64,000 bases of DNA from an uncultured Erythrobacter sp. (GTDB lineage Bacteria > Pseudomonadota > Alphaproteobacteria > Sphingomonadales > Sphingomonadaceae), in contig CANMOQ010000003.1 in NCBI GenBank assembly GCA_947499505.1, positions 186,001-250,000 of the forward strand, in the 5' to 3' direction. Under the pieces are notes generated by a model. It made no database searches, was not told the DNA's origin, and saw only the letters and a program-made list of their open reading frames with translations. The first letter of the stretch is position 1; each line of letters begins with the position of its first letter. The position numbers were made by a program, and so were the translations under genes. This document shows positions 28,401-36,195 of this stretch, piece by piece.

Positions 28401-28817
28401 GTTGTGAGCATGGATTATGTTCGCAACGAGATCGGCAGCTACTCAGAGTATGGCGCTGGCAACCTTGGGCTGAACATCCAGGGCCGCGATTTCACTTCGC
28501 TCGGCACGAAGGTCGGCTTGATGTCATCGCTCGACCTTGATGTTGGCCGCACTGGCAAGATCACGGCCTTTGGCTCGGTCGCCTATGCCCGCGAATTGGC
28601 GGACAATGTCGACACGGTCACAGCCAGCTTCCTCGGCGCACCGGATGCCGCATTCCAGATCAGCAACGAGCTTGATCCAGAATGGGTATCGGTCAACGTC
28701 GGCGCTGAAATGGCTCTGTCCAGCCGCGTGAAGGCTGGCCTCTCGGTCACTTCTGACCTTGGCCGCGGTGTCCTCACCAATAACCAAGGGCGCTTCTCGC
28801 TGAACTGGAAGTTCTAA
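25416..28817 (+). CDS. Autotransporter with trypsin-like protease domain
   Basis: This is a type V secreted protein of 1133 residues. I start at ATG 25416 (MIKRHVLSSVGVIGIASG), which follows a TTGGGGG ribosome site. The upstream TTG adds ten non-signal residues. A signal peptide (cleavage after AYA) is followed by a chymotrypsin-fold domain with His in LTAAHCLNG, Asp in WADIALVAVD and Ser in APGDSGSPLV. Then comes a beta-helical passenger with SRIDGTL- and GGEFVGRGTI-type repeats, and a 12-strand autotransporter barrel ending LNWKF. The intact triad implies an active surface or secreted serine protease. Substrate unknown. Confidence 0.9.
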   Translation: MIKRHVLSSVGVIGIASGLLAAPAYASENSGDSEDIAAEAQGDFAGFTIEQSSTSFEIPEVVIPAASASIARTSRTTTGYIGSISDPEQRLIVRDDVDVDLGDPDDIAPYAVHIFQQRNSDGGVFFNCTGSVINPRTILTAAHCLNGSEGPIATTSSETYGLPGAGAETTLLIATGQSSADRVFTYIGDGSGYADGGVASSTDVVIHPTGNPDNTGLGFPWADIALVAVDTPITDVPALPLLLTPLTELTHVVQVGYGTNGTGLDGGSNTGSRFLRRVGENMLGLNGSIGDFIGGVFTDFAPATQVLGSVSQNYYWTDFDNPNRTPEQQAGCEFPGGTISCGTIEDVFAIDFFDGDALPGEVGTAPGDSGSPLVADQLADFPLAIGVLSGGFDFFGLGSAYSDVSFYNPLFPFFEFITENTAYKYVSAKAGNGRWSDPNHWTQDLDPGFFIQDADGNIVNGIPEGNEPGITASGPKVGTVLGQDISGNTTDITPGFEDIPIALPESSALLGPGSTGFVPNNTDGTIGEAFANPAQYFDVLLTNRGRTRVDMDVEIDKLTVDNDRAVFILPRRYEFTSLIGVEQFNGESRIDGTLNTSLVTLMGGEFVGRGTINTNAFFNVNGFVGPNRLGQIGTLTINGDYVQTSGGFLFTDVESRRGAISADLLDVSGAAVLGGNLIVFGERNVPRFGSTFTVLSAGEIDGAFDTTLLISGSPLLTAESRVEGNEVVVEIGALSLFSLLGQDSSLASLGSALDTLRFGGRFAEFASIFNVIDSAGADTLGASLGALTPLNAFNQQTIANGFSQRFTGQIAQRTLALRGANGAAAGFSAAGNAGFAMGGSAPQKDGQLGFFGSVSGTFLDASSIDRSSGANAFEEAAFTQAGELTIGADLRVSENFSLGVAMTNIRNSAAGIGASRPNEDESRSAAVYAAYQAGNGFADMYFGFADQNFGTERAGTAGFSSSFSSALGQADGQQSFAGLRLGYAFDIAKGFEVGPVVSMDYVRNEIGSYSEYGAGNLGLNIQGRDFTSLGTKVGLMSSLDLDVGRTGKITAFGSVAYARELADNVDTVTASFLGAPDAAFQISNELDPEWVSVNVGAEMALSSRVKAGLSVTSDLGRGVLTNNQGRFSLNWKF

Positions 28818-28840
28818 GCTAGAAACCCCTAACGCTAACG

Positions 28841-28875
28841 AAGGCCGGGTTCCCGATAAGGGTGCCCGGCCTTTT
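28841..28875 (+). terminator. Terminator of the autotransporter gene
   Basis: Stem aaggccggg paired with cccggcctt, followed by a T-run, 24 bases after the stop codon. Confidence 0.85.
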
Positions 28876-28994
28876 TGCGTCTGGACCCCAACATCCAAGC
28901 ATCGCCTCCCGCGCCTTAGCTTGCTCAATGCCTTGCAACTTGTACTATCCCTACGATCGGCGTCCGCGAGCGGATATGCCTTTGGGAGAACACA

Positions 28995-30488
28995 ATGATC
29001 GACACACTCGGCTGGCTGAGCACAATCTTCATCTTTGTAGTCGGCTTGATCCTTGCAGGTGTCGTCGTCCTGTTCTTCATCGACCGCTTTCAAACCGCCG
29101 ATGCCGTGCGCCGCAACTACCCCGTCATTGGCCGACTGCGCTACGTCTTCTCCGAGCTGGGTGAGTTCTTCCGCCAGTACTTCTTCGCGATGGACCGCGA
29201 GGAGATGCCGTTTAACCGGGCTCAGCGCGATTGGGTGTATGACGCGGCGGGCGCCAAATCGACCAATGTCGCATTCGGATCGACCCGCAATCTCGACCCC
29301 GTCGGCACGCCGATCTTCGTCAATTGCCCCTGGCCCACGCTGGAGCGAGATGCGGTCGAGGCTGGCTCCCTCGTCATTGGCGAAGGCGCGGCGCGCATTC
29401 CCTATGATGCGCCCTCGGTCTTCAACATCTCCGGCATGAGCTACGGCGCGCTGTCCACCCCGGCGGTGCGCGCGCTATCGAACGGCGCGGCGAAGGCCGG
29501 TTGCTGGATGAACACCGGCGAAGGCGGCCTCTCGCCCTATCACCTCGAAGGCGGGTGCGACGTCGTCTTCCAGATCGGCACGGCGAAGTACGGCGTGCGC
29601 GACAAGCAAGGCAACCTGTCGGACGAGAAGCTGCGCGAGGTCGCCGCGCATGACCAGGTTCGCATGTTCGAGCTCAAGCTCTCGCAGGGCGCAAAGCCCG
29701 GCAAAGGCGGCATTCTGCCCGCTGCCAAGGTCAATGAGGAGATCGCCGCAATCCGCGGGATCGAGCCGCACACCGCCTCCATCTCGCCCAACCGCCATCC
29801 CGATATCGGCAATATCGACGAGCTGCTCGACATGATCGCCCATATTCGCGAGGTCACTGGCAAGCCGGTCGGCTTCAAGACTGTCGTCGGCGCATATGGC
29901 TGGCTCGATCAGCTGTTTGAGGCGATCAACGCACGCGGGATAGCGAGCGCGCCCGACTTCATCACCGTGGACGGCGGCGATGGCGGGACTGGCGCTGCGC
30001 CTTTGCCCCTCATCGACAATGTCGGGCTGACCCTGCGGGAGAGCCTGCCGATGATGGTCGACCTGCGTGACAAGCACGGTCTGAAGGACCGCATCCGCAT
30101 CGTCGCCAGCGGCAAGCTGGTGACCCCCAGCGAGGTCGCCTGGGCGATGTGCGCGGGCGCCGACTTCGTGATTTCGGCGCGCGGCTTCATGTTTGCGCTC
30201 GGCTGTATCCAGGCGATGAAGTGCAACAAGAACACCTGCCCGACCGGCATCACCACCCATGATCCCAGCCTGCAGCGCGGGCTGGACCCGACCGACAAGG
30301 CGGTGCGGGTGGCCAACTTCGTCGAGCAGATGCGCAAAGAGGTGGGCGTGATCGCGCACAGCGTGGGCGTGCACGAGCCGCGCCAAATGCGGCGCTATCA
30401 CGTGCGGATCGTGTGCGCCGATGGCCGCAGCAGGCCTCTGGACGAGCTGTACCCACCGATGAGTGCCCCCAACCAAGCCGCAGCCTAG
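28995..30488 (+). CDS. Membrane-anchored FMN-binding glutamate synthase-like protein
   Basis: It has 497 residues. An N-terminal membrane helix (FIFVVGLILAGVVVLFFI) precedes a domain like the FMN-binding synthase part of GltB, with FNISGMSYGALSTPA, the FMN region VDGGDGGTGAAPLPL and an Fe-S type cysteine set in MKCNKNTCPTGI. It lacks the glutamine amidotransferase domain, so it is not a full glutamate synthase. The family is widespread but its reaction is unclear. Membrane anchoring suggests it passes electrons to or from membrane carriers (inference). The strong ribosome site GGGAG precedes the ATG. Confidence 0.85.
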   Translation: MIDTLGWLSTIFIFVVGLILAGVVVLFFIDRFQTADAVRRNYPVIGRLRYVFSELGEFFRQYFFAMDREEMPFNRAQRDWVYDAAGAKSTNVAFGSTRNLDPVGTPIFVNCPWPTLERDAVEAGSLVIGEGAARIPYDAPSVFNISGMSYGALSTPAVRALSNGAAKAGCWMNTGEGGLSPYHLEGGCDVVFQIGTAKYGVRDKQGNLSDEKLREVAAHDQVRMFELKLSQGAKPGKGGILPAAKVNEEIAAIRGIEPHTASISPNRHPDIGNIDELLDMIAHIREVTGKPVGFKTVVGAYGWLDQLFEAINARGIASAPDFITVDGGDGGTGAAPLPLIDNVGLTLRESLPMMVDLRDKHGLKDRIRIVASGKLVTPSEVAWAMCAGADFVISARGFMFALGCIQAMKCNKNTCPTGITTHDPSLQRGLDPTDKAVRVANFVEQMRKEVGVIAHSVGVHEPRQMRRYHVRIVCADGRSRPLDELYPPMSAPNQAAA

Positions 30489-30490
30489 CG

Positions 30491-30595
30491 CTCGGTTCAC
30501 CGCTGCTGAAGCACGCTTGGAACGGCTGGAACACAGTACAGGGCTGAAAAAGCAATCGATCACAGAGGTCGTGATTGATCGAGTGGGTCGATTAG
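30491..30595 (+). repeat. Two-block dispersed element, copy B (possible ncRNA)
   Basis: It begins three bases after the preceding stop codon. Blocks at 30511-30537 and 30553-30565 match copy A at 11741-11844 with the same 15-base spacing. After the second block both copies hold an imperfect stem (here cgatcac...gtgattg). This is part of a 455-base stretch without a supported gene. Confidence 0.7.
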
Positions 30596-30611
30596 TGGTC
30601 TGAGGCTCTAG

Positions 30612-30835
30612 ACGGCGCCATTTGAGTCTTTGTATTGCGCACTCGCATCCGCGAGCGCGATTTCCTCGGCCCTGCCGTGCCTGCGGGCGGCCGTTTTCTT
30701 TCGTCCTACCGCTTCGCTGTTTGAGGACGAGCGGACCTTGCGGTCGGCTAGACGCCGACCGTGCTCCGCGACCAGGCCAGTGGGTATGCGCAGGGACTCT
30801 TGGCGTTCGTGCGCAAGCTTCGAATGATCGAGATT
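30612..30835 (-). repeat. Hairpin-mosaic dispersed repeat, copy 2
   Basis: On the minus strand this holds the core ctggcctggtcgcggagcac (30759-30780), again reading GLVAEHG in one frame. Hairpins surround it, and it ends ggaaatcgcgctcgcggatg, as in the other copies. It fills the gap between the convergent glutamate-synthase-like and lipoprotein genes. An 88-codon ORF runs through it but I do not treat it as a gene. 30836-30943 shows nothing further. Confidence 0.7.
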
Positions 30836-30943
30836 TCTTGTGCGGTGAGCGGATTTCGGGGAAACGCATCGCACCAGTCCTAACGAGCGAGCGCCAAGTA
30901 GGAAAATTTGTGCTATCTCTAAAATAAAGAAACAATAGCGTTC

Positions 30944-31366
30944 CTAACACGCATCCTTCCGGAAGCGATGCAATCGCCCATCTTCTCCTTGCATCTCTAC
31001 CACTGTTTGGTCCCCCTCATGCCTATACCGGACAAAGAAACTCATCTTCCTACCGGTTACGAGCTTTGTTCCGTCGAGCGAGAGAAGCGGTTCCTTTTCA
31101 ATTGTAAAATGGTACCAGTCTTTACCGACTCCATGGCTTGAGGCCGTCCCGAATTCCACGTCTCCCGCATTGAGGAGACCGCGCTCATCTATCGAAAAGA
31201 CATGAAGCTCATTCTTGTAATAGCAACCTGATATCTTTGATAAAATCTCCGAAACCTCGTCGAGATCCTCCGTTTCAAGGTGAGCCTCCAAACACCCAGA
31301 AATCAAGAGAGCACTACATGCGACGAAGAATTTCGCGGGTTTGCGCAGAGAAAGGCCTAGCTTCAT
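30944..31366 (-). CDS. Small lipoprotein of unknown function
   Basis: It has 140 residues, with a basic N-terminus, a hydrophobic stretch and the lipobox LISGC at about residues 21-25, so it is probably lipid-anchored. The mature domain has WYHFTIEKEPLLSLDG and MSFFVRYRHEGDQTVVEMQ, suggesting a beta sheet, and a final Cys. I recognise no family. Codon use is AT-rich relative to its neighbours and it lies among repeats, which hints at acquisition. Confidence 0.7.
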   Translation of the reverse strand: MKLGLSLRKPAKFFVACSALLISGCLEAHLETEDLDEVSEILSKISGCYYKNELHVFSIDERGLLNAGDVEFGTASSHGVGKDWYHFTIEKEPLLSLDGTKLVTGRKMSFFVRYRHEGDQTVVEMQGEDGRLHRFRKDAC

Positions 31367-31533
31367 TCTTCGCCTTCTAACCTACTAGCCCCGATTTCAT
31401 ACTGCTCGAGTTCGGGATGATCTTGTGACAGTGGACCTTGCTATCCTCGAAGCGCAGTTGTGCACAACACAACAAGTTCTGGGTGACACCGGTAAAAGCG
31501 CATGATCGTTTGGCGATAAGACCCGCCTCACTC

Positions 31534-31614
31534 GTCATCCCGGGCTTGATCCGGGATAACACTCTCGGTCTCGCGCGCACTGCGACGGTTATCCTGAAAC
31601 AAGTTCAGGATGAC
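31534..31614. repeat. Composite palindromic repeat (GTCATCC...GGATGAC)
   Basis: The outer ends gtcatcc and ggatgac pair. Inside are two hairpins, atcccgg-gcttgat-ccgggat (31537-31557) and atcctgaa-acaag-ttcaggat (31591-31611), giving a cruciform-like layout. Such short palindromes are frequent in sphingomonad intergenic DNA. It lies in a 527-base gap (31367-31893) that holds this element, the mosaic copy 3 and no gene I can support. Confidence 0.85.
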
Positions 31615-31629
31615 GCGTTTTTTGTTCCG

Positions 31630-31890
31630 CAGCACATCCGTGCTGCGATTTCCTCGCGGCTTGCGGACAAGTCCGCGCCGCTGCGGGCGGGGACAAGCCC
31701 CTTGCGAGGCCTGCGGCCTCGAACGATCCCAAGCCATTTGGCAGGCTCCAGGCGTCTTGGCTCGATGTAACTGGCTTGGTCACGGAGTACGGTCGCGCCA
31801 GCGACCGCAAGCCCGACTGGGCGCCCGCAGCGGGCGCAGCTTTGCTGCGCGCCTAGCGAGGATGTAGTCGCGGATGCGGCTACGAAACAC
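31630..31890 (+). repeat. Hairpin-mosaic dispersed repeat, copy 3
   Basis: It carries the variant core ctggcttggtcacggagtac (31771-31792), reading GLVTEYG. Paired short arms surround it (gcggactt-like/aagtccgc, gaggcc/ggcctc, gcgcccgc/gcgggcgc, gcagc/gctgc). It ends gcgaggatgtagtcgcggat, parallel to copy 1. It abuts the 3' end of rnpB. Confidence 0.7.
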
Positions 31891-31893
31891 AAA

Positions 31894-32343
31894 AAAGCCA
31901 GGGGGCCTCATAAGCCGGGTTCTGTCTCCGCACGCGGTTTCCCCGAAAGGACCAGCCGCGCGGCGGCAACCATTCATCTGGGCTACGGATTGCTCCGCAG
32001 CTCAAGCAGCCAACCCGGGTCTCTCAGAGCGAAGCGCTCCTGCCGCAAAACGGCGCGAGACCCCTATTTGGCCTTGCTCCGGGTGGGGTTTGCCATGCGG
32101 GCCGTGTTACCAAGGCCCCGGTGCGCTTTTACCGCACCCTTTCACCCTTGCCTGTGACCTTTAGGGTCCATCGGCGGTATACTCTCTGTGGCACTTTCCC
32201 TGAACTTCCCCCGGGATCAAACCCGGGGTCGCTCGGCGGGCGTTACCCGCCACCCTTGCTTCGTGGAGCCCGGACTTTCCTCGCACCTTCAAACCCGCTC
32301 ATCCTGAGCTTGTCGAAGGAACGCGGCTGCCTTGGCCCCCTGA
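31894..32343 (-). ncRNA. rnpB: RNase P RNA, bacterial class A
   Basis: This is the catalytic RNA of RNase P, which matures tRNA 5' ends. On the minus strand the conserved gaggaaagtccgggctcc lies near the 5' end and the 3' part reads ccagatgaatgg...cagaacccggctta. The P1 stem is visible: cagggggcc at the 5' end (complement of 32334-32342) pairs with ggccccctg at the 3' end (complement of 31899-31907). A T-run follows P1 and can terminate transcription. The total is about 450 bases, slightly long, because the P3 region holds an extra dispersed-repeat sequence. Ends are set from P1 pairing and could shift a few bases. Confidence 0.95.
32295..32320. repeat. Dispersed repeat motif inside rnpB P3 region
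   Basis: The motif gctcatcctgagcttgtcga, a common intergenic repeat in sphingomonads (from memory), lies within the RNase P RNA between P2 and the conserved gaggaaagtccgg, where P3 is expected. Confidence 0.6.
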
Positions 32344-32373
32344 CATGTGGCGCTATAGAGAAGCACGCCCAAT

Positions 32374-32410
32374 AAACAAAGGGCCAGCTTTCCTGCGAAA
32401 GCCAGCCCCT
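32374..32410 (-). terminator. Terminator of aqpZ
   Basis: The minus-strand stem ggggctggctttc/gaaagctggccc is followed by TTTGTTT, about 29 bases beyond the aquaporin stop codon. Confidence 0.8.
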
Positions 32411-32438
32411 TGATTGTAGTGTTTGTGAAGGCTTGGGC

Positions 32439-33161
32439 TTATTCGCCCTCGCCGCCGACGTTCTCAAGGCTATCATCTGGCGAGATCAGGAATTTCCAGA
32501 TCAAGGCGCCAATTGCCGCGCCGACCAAAGGTGCAACCCAGAACAGCCACAGCTGACCCACAGCGCCGGTCTCAGCATAGAAGGCAACACCGGTGGAGCG
32601 CGCTGGGTTCACCGAGGTGTTGCTGACCGGGATAGAGATCAGGTGGATGAGCGTGAGGCCAAGGCCGATCGCAATCGGGGCGAAGCCGGCAGGGGCCTTT
32701 GGCGAGGTCGATCCCAGAATGATGATCAGGAACATCGCCGTCAAAACGACCTCTGCGATCAGCACGGCGTTCATTGAATAGCCGCCGGGTGACAGCTCAC
32801 CAAAACCGTTTGAGGCAAAGCCGCCCGCGCCGCTCCAATCCGCCGCGCCGCTGGCGATGACGAACAGCATGCCCGATGCGACGAATGCGCCCAGCACTTG
32901 CGCCGCCCAATATGGGATCAGCTCGCCCCAGGAGAAACGCCCGCCAACGGCCAGACCGAGCGAGACAGCAGGATTGAAATGGCCGCCCGAAATGCCGCCA
33001 ACAGCATATGCCATGGTCAAAACGGTCAGACCAAAGGCCAGCGATACGCCGACGAAACCGATCCCCAATTCAGGATAAGCCGCGGCGAGTACGGCTGAAC
33101 CGCAGCCTCCGAACACCAGCCAGAATGTGCCAAAAAATTCGGCGAATAGTTTTCTTGTCAT
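32439..33161 (-). CDS. aqpZ: Aquaporin Z
   Basis: This is a tetrameric water channel of the inner membrane. The 240-residue protein has six hydrophobic segments and the two pore NPA motifs, [12 protein letters not shown] and [11 protein letters not shown]. The start [21 protein letters not shown] is typical of AqpZ. Wording around the second NPA fits water-selective rather than glycerol channels. A single-gene unit with a clear terminator. Confidence 0.95.
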   Translation of the reverse strand: MTRKLFAEFFGTFWLVFGGCGSAVLAAAYPELGIGFVGVSLAFGLTVLTMAYAVGGISGGHFNPAVSLGLAVGGRFSWGELIPYWAAQVLGAFVASGMLFVIASGAADWSGAGGFASNGFGELSPGGYSMNAVLIAEVVLTAMFLIIILGSTSPKAPAGFAPIAIGLGLTLIHLISIPVSNTSVNPARSTGVAFYAETGAVGQLWLFWVAPLVGAAIGALIWKFLISPDDSLENVGGEGE

Positions 33162-33272
33162 TTTGGATCCCTCCCAATCTCACACTTTGTGCAATGATCC
33201 TGCGAAGCTACCTCAAATTATGCGAAAGTGCCGAATCCGCTTGGGGATATCTTTGGCGCAAGAAAGCAGACG

Positions 33273-34019
33273 TTACCGCGAAACCCCGCGATCCCGGTCG
33301 AGCAGCAATTGGAACAGGATCGCGCCGATCTGCTGGTCAATCGCGCCATCAATCAGCTCTGGCCGCCAGCGGCGCTGGAACGCCTCAACCGCCTTGATGC
33401 CGTCGGTGATGTCATAGCCATAGCGCTCCAGAGCGAGGTAAAACGCGCCGTCATTGTCGAACGGATCGCCCAGCTCCAGCTTGTCTGGCTTGGCCAGGGT
33501 CAGGCCATAACGCGCGATCAGATTCCACGGGAACAGCTCGCCCGGGTCAATCTTGCGCGCGGGCGCGACGTCAGAATGGCCGATCACATTGGCGCGCGGA
33601 ATGTCATATTGCTTCACGATCCGCGCCATCAGCGGCACCAGCGCCTCGATCTGAGCCTCGGAAAATGCGCGGTAGCCAAGGGCGTGTCCCGGATGGTCGA
33701 GCTCGATACCAATGCTGGCCGAGTTCACATCGGTTTCGCCCCGCCAATAGCTTTTGCCCGCATGCCAGGCGCGCTTTTCCTCTGGCACCAGCCGCGTGAC
33801 GACACCGTCTTCGCTGATCAGATAATGCGCGCTGACGCCCGCCTCTTCGTCGCACAGGCGCTCTATCGCGGCCTCGGCGCTTTCCATTTCCGTGTAATGG
33901 ACGACCAGCATGGTGATCGCCGTTTTGCGGTCATTGAAATTGGGGGAGAGGCGCTCTGCATGGACCAGCTCATCGCCAGTGCCCGAAGTCGGTTTTGGCC
34001 CCTGCCCCGGCCCAGCCAC
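33273..34019 (-). CDS. N-acetylmuramoyl-L-alanine amidase (Amidase_2, AmpD/AmiD-like)
   Basis: It cuts the bond between MurNAc and the peptide stem. It has 248 residues and no signal peptide, which suggests a cytoplasmic AmpD-like role in cell-wall recycling, although AmiD-type enzymes are exported. Zinc and catalytic motifs are VVHYTEME (His), the WHAGKSYWRG segment and IGHSDVAPARKIDPG (His and Asp). A C-terminal peptidoglycan-binding-like helix region (FYLALERYGYDITDGIKAVEAFQRRW, residues about 200-225) is present. The GTG start lies four bases after the chpT stop. Confidence 0.88.
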   Translation of the reverse strand: MAGPGQGPKPTSGTGDELVHAERLSPNFNDRKTAITMLVVHYTEMESAEAAIERLCDEEAGVSAHYLISEDGVVTRLVPEEKRAWHAGKSYWRGETDVNSASIGIELDHPGHALGYRAFSEAQIEALVPLMARIVKQYDIPRANVIGHSDVAPARKIDPGELFPWNLIARYGLTLAKPDKLELGDPFDNDGAFYLALERYGYDITDGIKAVEAFQRRWRPELIDGAIDQQIGAILFQLLLDRDRGVSR

Positions 34020-34023
34020 GCGC

Positions 34024-34677
34024 TTAGCCGATCATCCCGGCGGGCTGCGGCATCACCGCGCCCATCACCAGAGCATTTTCATCCAGCTTATATTGCAGGC
34101 CGCCGCCGTTTTCCTCGGCCAGCATCGCAATCATATGCGCCGCCGCCGTGCGGCTAGAGAGTTCCGCGGTTTTCAAATCGCCTTGCAATGCGCTGCCGAT
34201 ATTCTCGTCGAAAGCGATCCGATTGCCGTTTGCGCGGACCACGATCTCAACATTGCCCTCGTGCAATTCTGCGCCAATATCCATCGTGCCCCCGCGGATC
34301 AGCGCATCGAGCGCAATGTGCGCGAGGTTCAGCATCACTTTGACCGCAGGCTTAGGCAGGGTTTTTTCGGTGATAGCCCAGTTGAGCGTCACCTCTTTGG
34401 CATCAGAGGCGAGCGCGGCGATCACGTCATGCGCTTCTTCCACCGGCACAGCCTCGCCAAATCCGCCCGCTGCGCCGAAGGCGAGACGGAAGAATTTGAG
34501 CTTATCCGTGCTGATCTTGGCGCTCTGCTCCAGCAGCTCGACCACCTTCTCGCGCATTTCGGGATCTTGCTCTTCAGCGAGCAATTCCAGCCCATTGGCG
34601 AGCGCTCCAACCGGGGAGAGCATATCGTGGCATAGCCGCGAGCACAGCAGGCTCGCGAGGTCAGTTGGCGAAGTCAT
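34024..34677 (-). CDS. chpT: ChpT-like histidine phosphotransferase
   Basis: In alphaproteobacteria ChpT shuttles phosphate from the hybrid kinase CckA to CtrA and CpdR, which controls the cell cycle and motility. The 217-residue protein has the dimerisation helix with the phospho-His at residue 17 (SRLCHDMLSPVGALANGLELL). A degenerate HATPase-like domain follows without a clear ATP-binding motif, as in ChpT. It lies just upstream of the amidase gene, probably as one transcript. Confidence 0.88.
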   Translation of the reverse strand: MTSPTDLASLLCSRLCHDMLSPVGALANGLELLAEEQDPEMREKVVELLEQSAKISTDKLKFFRLAFGAAGGFGEAVPVEEAHDVIAALASDAKEVTLNWAITEKTLPKPAVKVMLNLAHIALDALIRGGTMDIGAELHEGNVEIVVRANGNRIAFDENIGSALQGDLKTAELSSRTAAAHMIAMLAEENGGGLQYKLDENALVMGAVMPQPAGMIG

Positions 34678-34686
34678 ATGAGTGTC

Positions 34687-35112
34687 TTAGCCCTCCAAAG
34701 GCTGTCTGCAAAGCAATTCGAAGCCGCCTTCCACCGCGCGGTAAAGGCCAAGAGCCCGCCCTCCCTCACTCAGGCCCGCTATGGCCCAGATCATCCCATC
34801 GCCCGCTGACATGGCGATGTCAGTTTCAGATGGCTGCGCTGGCCCAGTCGGGTGCGAGTGGAAATAGCCCAGAACCTCAGGGCCGTTACCAGTGCGCGCG
34901 GCGCGGTGCGCGTCAATAAGTGCCTGCGGGTCAATTTCGAAATGGGTTTCCGGCGAAGGGTGGACATTGCGGGCTGGAATGAAACCGGTGATCTCTTCTG
35001 CGGCGCCCTGGATGCGCGCGCCGGTCAGGACCCCGCATGCCTCCTGCGGATGCGCATCGCGGGCTGCGCGGGCCAGTGCGCTGACCACATCTCTTGTCAC
35101 TGGGATCGCCAT
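34687..35112 (-). CDS. M67 family JAMM metallopeptidase
   Basis: It has 141 residues with a complete JAMM zinc motif: the Glu in PQEACGVLTG and HSHPTGPAQPSETD, with two His and an Asp. Bacterial relatives cleave isopeptide or cysteine-adduct bonds in sulfur-carrier or ubiquitin-like systems. No ubiquitin-like, ThiS or E1 partner is adjacent. I start at ATG 35112. The longer frame to 35289 would run into rluD and adds unrelated sequence. Its start codon is only 16 bases from the divergent rluD start. Confidence 0.87.
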   Translation of the reverse strand: MAIPVTRDVVSALARAARDAHPQEACGVLTGARIQGAAEEITGFIPARNVHPSPETHFEIDPQALIDAHRAARTGNGPEVLGYFHSHPTGPAQPSETDIAMSAGDGMIWAIAGLSEGGRALGLYRAVEGGFELLCRQPLEG

Positions 35113-35128
35113 CGCGCATGGCCCTAGC

Positions 35129-36082
35129 ATGAGCGGCGACAAAGTCATCACTGGGACAATTACGAGCGCAGCGCGGCTTGATAAAGCGCTGGCCGAGGCC
35201 ACAGAGCTGTCTCGCGCTCGGGTGCAAGCTTTGATTGCAGAGGGCCGGGTTACGCTGGGCTCTGCGCCCGCCACCTCTCCCAGCGCCAAAGCAAAAGCCG
35301 GGGCTGAGTTCGCGATCCATGTGCCCGCCGCCAGCGAGGCGGAGGCTCAACCGCAGAACATTCCGATTGAGGCGGTGTTTGAGGACGAGCATCTGATCGT
35401 GGTCAACAAGCCTGCCGGAATGGTCGTCCACCCGGCGGCGGGGAATGCGGATGGCACGCTGGTCAATGCTCTGCTGCACCACTGCAAGGGCGAGCTATCC
35501 GGCATTGGCGGCGTCGCGCGCCCCGGCATCGTCCACCGGATCGATAAGGACACCTCTGGCCTGCTGGTGGTCGCCAAATCGGACGCCGCGCATGAGGGCC
35601 TGGCCGAGCAGTTTGCGGATCATTCGCTGCACCGCCGCTATATCGCGGTTTGCGCAGGCCATCCGGCAGCAAAAGAGGGGACAATTGACGAGCGAATCGG
35701 ACGCAGCGACGCCAATCGCAAGAAAATGGCTGTGCTGGACAAGAATTCCTCACGCGGGAAACACGCGGTGACCCATTACACAGTGCTCGACCGGCTCGAA
35801 TCGAGCGCGGTGATCGAATGCCGATTGGAAACCGGCCGGACCCACCAGGTCCGCGTTCACTGTGCATCAATTGGCCATCCTTTATTAGGAGACCCAGCAT
35901 ACGGAAAGACGCCCAAGACGCTGAAATCCCTGCTCACTTCGCTAAAATTTGCGCGCCAGGCGCTGCATGCGGCGGAATTGGGTTTTCTCCATCCGATTTC
36001 TAACGAAAAACTAAGGTTTAGCGCGGATTTACCGGAGGATATGCGGGAACTAATCGACGAACTGGGGCGTTTTAATCGATGA
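35129..36082 (+). CDS. rluD: RluA-family 23S rRNA pseudouridine synthase (RluD-like)
   Basis: It has 317 residues, with an N-terminal S4 domain (RLDKALAEATELSRARVQALIAEG at residues about 16-40), then the catalytic motif HRIDKDTSGLLVVAKS and GRTHQVRVHCASIGHPLLGD. RluD makes the pseudouridines of helix 69 in 23S rRNA and aids ribosome assembly. I start at ATG 35129. The open frame extends further upstream but overlaps the divergent JAMM gene. It precedes rpoH in the same direction. Confidence 0.9.
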   Translation: MSGDKVITGTITSAARLDKALAEATELSRARVQALIAEGRVTLGSAPATSPSAKAKAGAEFAIHVPAASEAEAQPQNIPIEAVFEDEHLIVVNKPAGMVVHPAAGNADGTLVNALLHHCKGELSGIGGVARPGIVHRIDKDTSGLLVVAKSDAAHEGLAEQFADHSLHRRYIAVCAGHPAAKEGTIDERIGRSDANRKKMAVLDKNSSRGKHAVTHYTVLDRLESSAVIECRLETGRTHQVRVHCASIGHPLLGDPAYGKTPKTLKSLLTSLKFARQALHAAELGFLHPISNEKLRFSADLPEDMRELIDELGRFNR

Positions 36083-36195
36083 AAGTTGAAGCAAAACATA
36101 TCCAAGCAACGTATATGTAACCGAGTAACCCGGAAAAACGGATGCTCATCAGAGGTCCAACGCAGCGGGTTGACGCAAGAAAGGTTAGGAAAACA

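Noticed and set aside
30608..30874. An 88-codon reverse ORF containing GLVAEHG
   Set aside because: It is coded by mosaic repeat copy 2. The same peptide core appears at repeat copy 1, so it is a repeat product and not a gene.
29475..30950. A 491-codon reverse ORF
   Set aside because: It is antisense to the glutamate-synthase-like gene and then runs into repeats. It has no recognisable domain.
34687..35112. JAMM peptidase as part of a bacterial ubiquitin-like conjugation system
   Set aside because: No E1, E2 or ubiquitin-like gene lies nearby. Neighbours are rluD and chpT.
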